This document shows positions 7,383 through 13,496 of a stretch of DNA of 13,496 nucleotides, piece by piece; the stretch's first letter is position 1; the number at the start of each line of letters is the position of its first letter. Position numbers and translations under genes: made by a program. The notes under the pieces are model-generated. The model did no database searches. It saw only the letters and a program-made list of their open reading frames with translations, and was not told the DNA's origin. This DNA comes from Urbifossiella sp043733485 (GTDB lineage Bacteria > Planctomycetota > Planctomycetia > Gemmatales > Gemmataceae): the NCBI GenBank assembly GCA_043733485.1, contig JAYTGN010000188.1, positions 1 to 13,496 of the forward strand. The letters run 5' to 3'.

Positions 7383-8483
7383 GTGACGCACGCAATCGAA
7401 TGTCCGACCGATGAGGCGCTGCAAGAGCTACTGCTCGGGCACGGCGACCCCGCGTCGGCGGACGAGCTCGAACGCCACGTGCTAACCTGCTCGCGATGTG
7501 GGGAAGTCGCCGCCGGGCTCCATGCGGAAGATTCGATGGTGAAAGCCTTCCGCCAGGTGGCTCTCACGGGCGACACGCCGGTGCCGCGACTCACCGACAC
7601 GCTCGTGCCGGTCTTCCAACGGCTCCGAGCGGCTCCGGATTCGGGAGCAACGGGAACCTGGACTGGGCCCGCCACCGAGGCGTTCCTTGCACCCGCCGAA
7701 CTGCCCGACGAGATCGGTCGGCTCGGGCCCTACGCGATCCACGAACTGCTCGGCTCCGGCGTGAACGACTACGACGACGCCGGGCTGAAGCTCACCGCGG
7801 CGGCCAAGGACGCCAAGGACATCTTCGATGCGCTCGACCGCGACTGCGTCGGCACGGAGAACCGCTTCGGCACTGCGAAGGGCGAACTCCTTCTCGACAA
7901 AGATGCGACGCGCGACCGCGTGCTGAAGGCGTTGACCGATGCTCGAAAGGCCGCGAAGCCGGGCGATCTCGTTGTGATCTTCTTCGCCGGACACGGTGTG
8001 AAGCAGGGCGAATCGTACTATCTGCTCACCCGCGAGGCCGACCCAAGCAAAGACTTGAAGGGCAAGTCGCTCTCCGGCGACGACCTAAGAAAGGTCTTGG
8101 CCGAGATTGAGTGCCCGGTCCTGCTCGTACTCGACGCCTGCCATTCGGCGAACGCCGTCCGCAGCTTCCGCCCCGCGACCGACGACCTCACTCGCTCCTT
8201 GACCGACGACTCGGTCGGCGTGACCGTACTCTCCGCGGCGATGGCGCACGAGGTGGCGGGCGCGACGGCCGAGAACGGCCACTTCACCACGGGACTGCTG
8301 AAGGGGTTGAAGGCCGGCGAAGGCGTGCCCTTCGACCCGTACGAACGGCAGCTTTACGTCCACCACTTGTACTCGGTCGCGTTCAGCGAGGTGCGGCGGG
8401 CGACGAACGGGAAGCAGAACCCATTCTTGAACATGCCTTGGACCGTCCCGCCGTTACCACTGCGCGAGATCCCGGTCAAGTGA
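7383..8483 (+). CDS. Caspase-like (peptidase C14) protein with a truncated kinase-type leader
   Basis: 366 residues from a GTG at 7383, preceded by GGGAG at 7372-7376 with ideal spacing; the upstream ATG frame adds only unlikely sequence. Residues 1-58 (CPTDEALQELLLG, then H32-x3-C36-x2-C39) are the zinc-finger-like anti-sigma-type leader seen at the front of Gemmata Ser/Thr kinases. Residues 109-126 (DEIGRLGPYAIHELLGSG) are the usual entry to such a kinase domain, up to the glycine-rich loop. There the kinase stops, and from residue 127 (VNDYDDAGLKLTAAAKDAKD) a caspase fold follows with the catalytic pair H204 (FFAGHG) and C253 (LDACHS), 49 residues apart as in caspases and metacaspases. No kinase catalytic residues, signal peptide or membrane segment are present. 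It is likely a soluble Cys protease; target and activation are unknown. The doubled uvrA starts 82 nt downstream on the same strand. The caspase call is strong; the leader interpretation is from memory of the family. Confidence 0.85.
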   Translation: MTHAIECPTDEALQELLLGHGDPASADELERHVLTCSRCGEVAAGLHAEDSMVKAFRQVALTGDTPVPRLTDTLVPVFQRLRAAPDSGATGTWTGPATEAFLAPAELPDEIGRLGPYAIHELLGSGVNDYDDAGLKLTAAAKDAKDIFDALDRDCVGTENRFGTAKGELLLDKDATRDRVLKALTDARKAAKPGDLVVIFFAGHGVKQGESYYLLTREADPSKDLKGKSLSGDDLRKVLAEIECPVLLVLDACHSANAVRSFRPATDDLTRSLTDDSVGVTVLSAAMAHEVAGATAENGHFTTGLLKGLKAGEGVPFDPYERQLYVHHLYSVAFSEVRRATNGKQNPFLNMPWTVPPLPLREIPVK

Positions 8484-8509
8484 CTGAACCGACCCCTCTC
8501 CGCTATACT
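8480..8509 (+). promoter_or_regulatory. Candidate promoter for uvrA
   Basis: A good -10 hexamer TATACT at 8504-8509 has GTGACT at 8480-8485 as a possible -35, with 18 nt between. It lies in the gap after the caspase-like gene, about 57 nt before the uvrA ATG, so uvrA may have its own promoter. No LexA-type box was recognised beside it. Confidence 0.4.
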
Positions 8510-8565
8510 AATCATCTGTACCCTTATGGGGGCTGGCTCACTTCCGTCGAGGCCTGAGACTTCGC

Positions 8566-11500
8566 ATGGATACGCAGACGATCGTGGTCCGCGGCGCGCG
8601 CGAACACAACCTCCGCAACGTCAATCTCGAACTCCCTCGCAACAAACTCATCGTGTTCACCGGCGTCAGTGGGTCGGGCAAAAGCTCGCTCGCCTTCGAT
8701 ACGATCTATGCGGAAGGTCAGCGCCGTTACGTCGAATCGCTGTCGAGCTACGCCCGCCAGTTCCTCGGGCAACTTGCGAAGCCGGACGTCGACTTCATCG
8801 GAGGCCTGTCCCCCGCCGTCAGCATTCAGCAGAAGACGGCTGGGCGCAACCCGCGCTCCACCGTTGGCACCGTCACGGAAGTCGCGGATTACCTTCGCGT
8901 GCTCTACGCTCGCCTGGGCATCGGCCACTGTCCGAAGTGTTCGCGGCCCATCACGGCCCAGACGCGCGAACAAATCATCGGCCGCATCCTCGCCCTTCCT
9001 GAAGGCACGCGATTCCTCGTGCTCGCACCGGTCGTGCGCGGACAAAAGGGCGAGTTCAAAGACTTCTTCGCCGACATGATCAAGCGCGGCTACGTCCGCG
9101 CCCGCGTCGATGGCCAGCTCGTGAAACTGACCGACGACCTCAAGCTCGACAAACGCATCAAGCACACCATCGAGATCGTGATCGACCGCTTGAAGGCCGA
9201 CGCGAAGAACCGCCCCCGCGTCGCGGAAGCAGTGGAACAGGCGCTCGCACTCGCCGAGGGGAATCTGATTATTTCGGTGGAGACAGATCTGGCGAGCGGG
9301 GGGCGTCAGCCCCCTGATGCCTCGGAATCAGGGGACTCACGTCCCCCGCTCGCCACGGACATCCTCCTCTCCGCACACTACGCCTGCACGCACTGCGACA
9401 TCAGTTACGAGCCGCCGAGCCCGCAACTGTTCAGCTTCAACAGCCCGCACGGCATGTGCCTCGATTGCGACGGCCTCGGCAACAAATTCACGTTCGACCC
9501 CGACCTCCTGATTCCCGACTCGACTCTGAGCTTTACCGACGGCGCGATCCCCATCGTCGGACCGCTCAAGAGCATGGGCAAGTGGCGCAAGCACATCTTC
9601 GAAGGCGTCGCAAAATCGCTCGACATCGACCTGAAGAAGCCGTGGAAATCGATGCCCGAGGACAAGTGCGATCTCCTGCTTCAAGGCAGCGGCGACGCGC
9701 ACATCGTGTGGGAATGGAAGCAGCGCGGCGGCAAGGTTTGGAAGCACGGCGGCAAGTGGGAAGGCATCGTGCCGCAGTTGCTGTCGCAGTTCAAGAAGAC
9801 GGCCGCCGGCCCGCGCAGGATGCAACTCGAGAAGTACATGCGGATCGTTCGCTGCCCCTCGTGCGGCGGTCAGCGCCTCAACCCGCAAGCCCGCGCCGTG
9901 AAGGTCGGCGACAAAACGCTCGTCGCACTTGGGGCCACACCCATCGGCGACCTCGTCCCCTGGTTCGACCAGTATCGCGATTCGCTCGACGAGATGTCCC
10001 GCACCATCGCGGGGGAACTGCTCAAGGAAATCCGCGCGCGCCTCGGCTTCCTGCTGAACGTCGGTCTACACTACCTCACGCTCGATCGCGCGGCCCCGAC
10101 GCTCTCCGGCGGCGAAGCCCAGCGCATCCGCCTCGCCGGGCAGATTGGCAGCGGCCTCGTCGGCGTGCTCTACGTTCTGGATGAACCGAGCATCGGCCTG
10201 CACCCGCGCGATAACGCCCGTCTCCTCGCCAGCCTCGAACGCCTCCGCGATATGGGCAACACCGTGCTCGTCGTGGAACACGACGAAGAAACGATGCGGG
10301 CCGCGGACTACCTCGTGGACTTCGGCCCCGGCCCGGGCGTTCGCGGTGGGTACATCGTCGCGGCTGGTCCACCCCAGGAGGTATTGGCGAACAAGGAGAG
10401 CCTCACCGCGCAGTACCTGAGTGGCACGAAGGAAATCGCCATTCCCGCGAAGCGCCGACCCATTTCCAAGGATCGCAAACTCCGCATCGTCGGTGCGAAG
10501 CAGCACAATTTGAAAAACGTGAGCGTCGATATTCCTCTGGGCGTCTTCGTCTGCGTCACCGGCGTGAGCGGTTCGGGGAAGTCTTCTCTCGTCAACGACA
10601 TCTTGAAGGAGGCGCTCTCGGCATCCGTCTTGGCGAGCGGCCGGCGTGAGCCGGCTGTTGGGGATGCCGAGGAAGACGAAACTTCGCACGCCGTCGGGGC
10701 CCACGAGAAGATCGAAGGTGCCGAATACATCGACAAGGTGATCGACATCGACCAGCGCGCGATCGGCCGCACGCCGCGCTCGAATCCTTCCACTTACATC
10801 AAACTCTGGGACGAGATTCGCGCGCTCTATGCCGAGATGTCCGACGCGAAAGTTCGCGGCTACCTGCCCGGACGCTTCAGCTTCAACAAGCCCGGCGGCC
10901 GCTGCGAAGCGTGCGAAGGCAACGGTTCCAACAAGCTCGAAATGGACTTTCTCGCCGATGTGTGGGTCACGTGCCCCGTCTGCGAGGGCCGGCGCTTCAA
11001 CCGCGAAACGCTCCAGGTGAAGTACCGCGGCAAGTCCATTCAAGACGTGTTGGAAATGGAAGTGGCCGAGGCGCTGGAACACTTCGAACACATTCCCAAA
11101 GTGCGGGCGATGGTGCAGACGCTGCACGATGTCGGGCTCGATTACATCAAGCTCGGGCAACCGTCGCCGACGCTCTCCGGCGGCGAAGCCCAGCGCATCA
11201 AACTGGCCAAGGAACTCGTTCGCCGCAGCACCGGCAAGACGCTTTACATCCTGGACGAACCGACCACGGGCCTGCACTTCGAAGACGTTCGCAAGTTGCT
11301 CGAGGTGCTGCACAACTTCGCGGAGCAAGGCAACACGGTGCTCGTGATCGAGCACAACCTCGACGTAATCAAGACCGCAGACTGGGTGATCGATCTCGGC
11401 CCCGAGGGCGGCTCCGGCGGCGGCAAGATCGTGAGTACCGGCACTCCCGAAACGGTCGCCAAATGCAAGGAGTCGTTCACCGGCCAAGCGCTCGCGCCGA

Positions 11501-13496
11501 TTCTGTTCCCGCAGAAAACCCCACGGACCGCCGTCCGGGGGCTTGCGAAACCCTCTACCCAAACCGAGTACATCACGCACCTCGAAATCGAGGGCGCGAG
11601 CCAGCACAACTTGAAGCACGTGTCGGCGAAGTTGCCTCGCGATCAAATGACGGTGTTCTGCGGGCCGAGCGGCTCGGGGAAGAGTTCATTGGCCCTCGAC
11701 ACGATTTATGCGGAGGGTCAGCGCCGCTACGTCGAATCGCTTTCGAGCTATGCGAGGCAGTTCCTCGGGCAGGTGCAGAAGCCGCGAGTCGAACACATCT
11801 CGGGGCTGTCGCCGGCGATCAGCATCGAGCAGAAAACGACGAGCAAGAGCCCGCGTTCCACCGTCGGCACCATCACCGAAATCTACGACTACCTGCGAAT
11901 CCTCTACGCGCGTCTGGGCCAGCGGCATTGTCCGAGTTGCGGCCAAGCGGTCGGCACGCAGACCGCCGACGAGATCGTTGACAAGGTGTTGTCACTCCAC
12001 GAGGGCACGAAGCTCTACATCATGGCCCCGCTCGAACGTAAGGGGCAGGAGAAGTACGAGACGCTCTGGGAAGAGATTCGCCGGGCCGGGTACGTTCGCA
12101 TGCGGGTGGACGGCAAGAGCTTCGGAGTGGACGAACCGCCGGCGATCGACCATCGCCGCAAGCACAAGATTGAAGTGGTGGTCGACCGCAACGTGGTCAA
12201 GGCCGGCACGCGGACGCGGGTCGCGGAAGCCGTGGAACAGGCCCTCGACTTGGGCCGCGGCGTCATGCACATCGGCTATGTCGATGCGGACAAAGACGAG
12301 ACGAAGTGGAAGGTCGAGAAGTATTCGCAGCACCTGGCGTGCGACCGGTGCAACCTGAGTTTCGAGCCGCTCAACCCGCATCACTATTCGTTCAACAGTC
12401 CGCTCGGCTGGTGCCCGACATGTGAAGGTCTCGGGGTTCAACACGGGGCCAACGCGAACCTACTGGTTCGTGACACCGCGTTGTCACTGCGGTCGGGGGC
12501 GCTAGCCGGTTGGCCGTCGTTGGACGCGGGTTCGCCCTGGTTGCCGTTCGCCGAGGCACTCGCGTTTCACGCGGGCTTCGACCTCGACACGCCGTACGAT
12601 CAACTCGATCCGAGCCACGTTCGCGCGATCTTGCACGGCACGGGTGAAACATGGCTACCGATTAGCCGCGACGCGGAGTCCTCGAAGCGGAGCGCGAAGC
12701 GCGTGCGTTCAGTCACCGCACCGCCAGTCAAGTTTCAGTACAAGGGGCTGTTCCCCGCGGTGGACGAAGCCTCGCGCGTGTCGTTCGTCTATCGGCAGCG
12801 CCTCGAACATCTCGTGGACGAAGTGCCGTGTGCCACGTGCCAGGGTTCGCGCTTGCGTTCGGATGCCGCCGCCACGCGCTTCACGGGACTGAGCCTCGGC
12901 GAGCTTTGTGCCAAGCCTCTCGGCGACACGCTCGCCCACTTCCGAAAGCTCGACCTCTCGAAGCACGATCGCCAGATCGCGGGCGAAGTACTCCGCGAGA
13001 TCGGCAACCGGCTGCAGTTCCTCGTCGATGTCGGGCTCGATTACCTCTCGCTCGCCCGGTCCGGCCCCACGCTCTCTGGCGGCGAAGCCCAGCGCATTCG
13101 CCTCGCCTCGCAGATCGGCAGCGGGCTCACCGGCGTCCTGTACGTGCTCGACGAACCGACCATCGGCCTGCACCCGCGCGACAACGAACGCCTGCTCGTC
13201 GCCTTGAAGAACCTCCGCGACCTCGGCAACACGCTTGTGGTGGTCGAACACGATCGCGAGGTGATCTCGGCCGCGGATTACCTGCTCGACTTCGGCCCCG
13301 GCGCAGGCGACCAGGGCGGCGAAATCACAGCGGCCGGCACGCCGAAGCAGGTGCTCAAGTCGAAGGACTCGCTCACGGGGAAATACCTCTCGGGGAAGCT
13401 CGCGATCCCGGTGCCAACGAACCGACGCGGGATGGTTTTGGCGAACCGGCGACGTGAGTCGCCGGGTAGCGCATCCAACCCGGCGACTCACGTCGC
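8566..13496 (+). CDS. uvrA: Double-length UvrA, excision nuclease subunit A, 3' end beyond window
   Basis: Open for 1643 codons to the window edge. UvrA scans DNA for damage and loads UvrB in nucleotide excision repair. The protein is a tandem duplication of a whole UvrA. Half one: Walker A GVSGSGKSS at 33-41, UvrB-binding region, zinc module 1 (C274/C277, C298/C301), signature LSGGEAQRI from 513, second Walker A from 666, zinc module 2 (C780/C783, C803/C806), second signature from 870. Half two restarts near residue 1010 (LEIEGASQHNLKHV) with Walker A GPSGSGKSS at 1033-1041 (Pro for the usual Val), zinc module 1 (C1259/C1262, C1283/C1286) and a signature from 1503; its last ABC module lies outside. 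The ATG at 8566 begins the canonical MDTQTIVVRGAREHNLRNV and follows GAGG/TGAGA sites. Chlamydial UvrA is doubled in the same way. Four short repeats are translated in frame in loops or linkers at about residues 242-264, 689-699, 1366-1377 and 1626 onward. Confidence 0.97.
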   Translation, partial: MDTQTIVVRGAREHNLRNVNLELPRNKLIVFTGVSGSGKSSLAFDTIYAEGQRRYVESLSSYARQFLGQLAKPDVDFIGGLSPAVSIQQKTAGRNPRSTVGTVTEVADYLRVLYARLGIGHCPKCSRPITAQTREQIIGRILALPEGTRFLVLAPVVRGQKGEFKDFFADMIKRGYVRARVDGQLVKLTDDLKLDKRIKHTIEIVIDRLKADAKNRPRVAEAVEQALALAEGNLIISVETDLASGGRQPPDASESGDSRPPLATDILLSAHYACTHCDISYEPPSPQLFSFNSPHGMCLDCDGLGNKFTFDPDLLIPDSTLSFTDGAIPIVGPLKSMGKWRKHIFEGVAKSLDIDLKKPWKSMPEDKCDLLLQGSGDAHIVWEWKQRGGKVWKHGGKWEGIVPQLLSQFKKTAAGPRRMQLEKYMRIVRCPSCGGQRLNPQARAVKVGDKTLVALGATPIGDLVPWFDQYRDSLDEMSRTIAGELLKEIRARLGFLLNVGLHYLTLDRAAPTLSGGEAQRIRLAGQIGSGLVGVLYVLDEPSIGLHPRDNARLLASLERLRDMGNTVLVVEHDEETMRAADYLVDFGPGPGVRGGYIVAAGPPQEVLANKESLTAQYLSGTKEIAIPAKRRPISKDRKLRIVGAKQHNLKNVSVDIPLGVFVCVTGVSGSGKSSLVNDILKEALSASVLASGRREPAVGDAEEDETSHAVGAHEKIEGAEYIDKVIDIDQRAIGRTPRSNPSTYIKLWDEIRALYAEMSDAKVRGYLPGRFSFNKPGGRCEACEGNGSNKLEMDFLADVWVTCPVCEGRRFNRETLQVKYRGKSIQDVLEMEVAEALEHFEHIPKVRAMVQTLHDVGLDYIKLGQPSPTLSGGEAQRIKLAKELVRRSTGKTLYILDEPTTGLHFEDVRKLLEVLHNFAEQGNTVLVIEHNLDVIKTADWVIDLGPEGGSGGGKIVSTGTPETVAKCKESFTGQALAPILFPQKTPRTAVRGLAKPSTQTEYITHLEIEGASQHNLKHVSAKLPRDQMTVFCGPSGSGKSSLALDTIYAEGQRRYVESLSSYARQFLGQVQKPRVEHISGLSPAISIEQKTTSKSPRSTVGTITEIYDYLRILYARLGQRHCPSCGQAVGTQTADEIVDKVLSLHEGTKLYIMAPLERKGQEKYETLWEEIRRAGYVRMRVDGKSFGVDEPPAIDHRRKHKIEVVVDRNVVKAGTRTRVAEAVEQALDLGRGVMHIGYVDADKDETKWKVEKYSQHLACDRCNLSFEPLNPHHYSFNSPLGWCPTCEGLGVQHGANANLLVRDTALSLRSGALAGWPSLDAGSPWLPFAEALAFHAGFDLDTPYDQLDPSHVRAILHGTGETWLPISRDAESSKRSAKRVRSVTAPPVKFQYKGLFPAVDEASRVSFVYRQRLEHLVDEVPCATCQGSRLRSDAAATRFTGLSLGELCAKPLGDTLAHFRKLDLSKHDRQIAGEVLREIGNRLQFLVDVGLDYLSLARSGPTLSGGEAQRIRLASQIGSGLTGVLYVLDEPTIGLHPRDNERLLVALKNLRDLGNTLVVVEHDREVISAADYLLDFGPGAGDQGGEITAAGTPKQVLKSKDSLTGKYLSGKLAIPVPTNRRGMVLANRRRESPGSASNPATHV
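9290..9355. repeat. Palindromic repeat inside uvrA (family C)
   Basis: Arms of 29 nt (9290-9318 and 9327-9355) match as reverse complements at 26 of 29 positions around an 8-nt spacer. They start TGGCGAGCGGGGG. The right arm read backwards contains GGGGACGTGAGTCCCC, sharing the core GACGTGAGTC with the copy at 13440, so families A and C look related. It is 66 nt, exactly 22 codons, and is translated as a Gly/Pro/Ser-rich loop just before the first zinc module. Confidence 0.9.
10631..10660 (+). repeat. Single-arm copy of the family C repeat inside uvrA (half element D)
   Basis: The sequence starts TGGCGAGCGG, identical to the start of the 9290 element, and continues with its own inverted core CCGGCGTGAGCCGG. 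No matching reverse-complement arm follows, so only one arm is present. It is translated (ASGRREPAV) in the variable loop between the second Walker A and IDKVIDIDQ. Confidence 0.7.
12660..12695 (+). repeat. 36-nt dispersed repeat inside uvrA (family G)
   Basis: It matches the reverse complement of 7122-7157 at 34 of 36 positions. It begins GATTAGCCGCGACGCGG and is translated as ISRDAESSKRSA in a loop of the second half where UvrA proteins vary in sequence. Inner inverted repeats (CCGC/GCGG) give it hairpin potential. Confidence 0.85.
13440..13496. repeat. Family A palindromic repeat inside uvrA, cut by the window edge
   Basis: The left arm, 13440-13467, is identical to that in the sulfatase gene except G for A at 13456. 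The right arm starts at 13478 after a 10-nt spacer, carries the matching C for T at 13489, and is visible for 19 of the expected 28 nt. It is translated in the linker between the third and fourth ABC modules, in the same phase as the 9290 and 10631 copies. Confidence 0.9.

Noticed and set aside
11519..11541. Small inverted repeat (CGGAC, CGCC, GTCCG) in the linker between the two UvrA halves
   Set aside because: It could be a further repeat family, but the stem is only 5 bp before a mismatch and no second copy is seen in the window.
10066..11646. 526-codon minus-strand frame opposite uvrA
   Set aside because: The plus strand encodes clear UvrA motifs throughout; the antisense protein has no recognisable fold.

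Overview
The window reads as GC-rich chromosomal DNA from a planctomycete, most likely of the Gemmata group. The support is a Planctomycete-type secreted sulfatase, a doubled (tandem) UvrA of the kind known from the Planctomycetes-Chlamydiae lineage, a caspase-like protein with the N-terminal leader typical of Gemmata Ser/Thr kinases, and many short palindromic repeats scattered between and inside genes. The taxonomic call is inference; there is no rRNA gene here.

Layout. 1-116 (-) is the 5' end of a secreted protein of unknown function. It diverges from a secreted sulfatase (154-1863, +) with only 37 nt between the two start codons. After a large palindromic repeat (1861-1950) comes a tight two-gene unit: an enolase-superfamily muconate-cycloisomerase-type enzyme (1976-3088) and a PepT-like M20 metallopeptidase (3090-4322), 1 nt apart. 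An apparently non-coding stretch (4323-4830) precedes a LolC/E-type permease (4831-6312) and a LolD-type ATPase (6383-7108), which together form a lipoprotein-release type ABC transporter. The gap between these two is filled almost entirely by a TTCCAAG-type palindrome. Next is a caspase-like protein with a truncated kinase leader (7383-8483). The rest of the window is a double-length uvrA (8566 to beyond the end), open for 1643 codons and containing three of its four expected ABC modules.

The most striking signal is the dispersed short repeats. At least five families occur in 13.5 kb, and five copies sit in frame inside coding sequence: one in the linker after the sulfatase signal peptide and four in loops or linkers of uvrA. 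Two copies of one family, 13 kb apart, differ by a base change that is compensated in the opposite arm, so the palindrome itself is conserved. The second notable object is the caspase-like gene, where a kinase leader is cut at its glycine-rich loop and runs straight into a caspase fold with an intact His/Cys pair.

The window therefore combines envelope and secretion functions (sulfatase, Lol transporter), peptide or small-acid catabolism (cycloisomerase plus PepT), a putative caspase-like protease, and nucleotide excision repair, all in a genome that tolerates or uses many small palindromic insertions.
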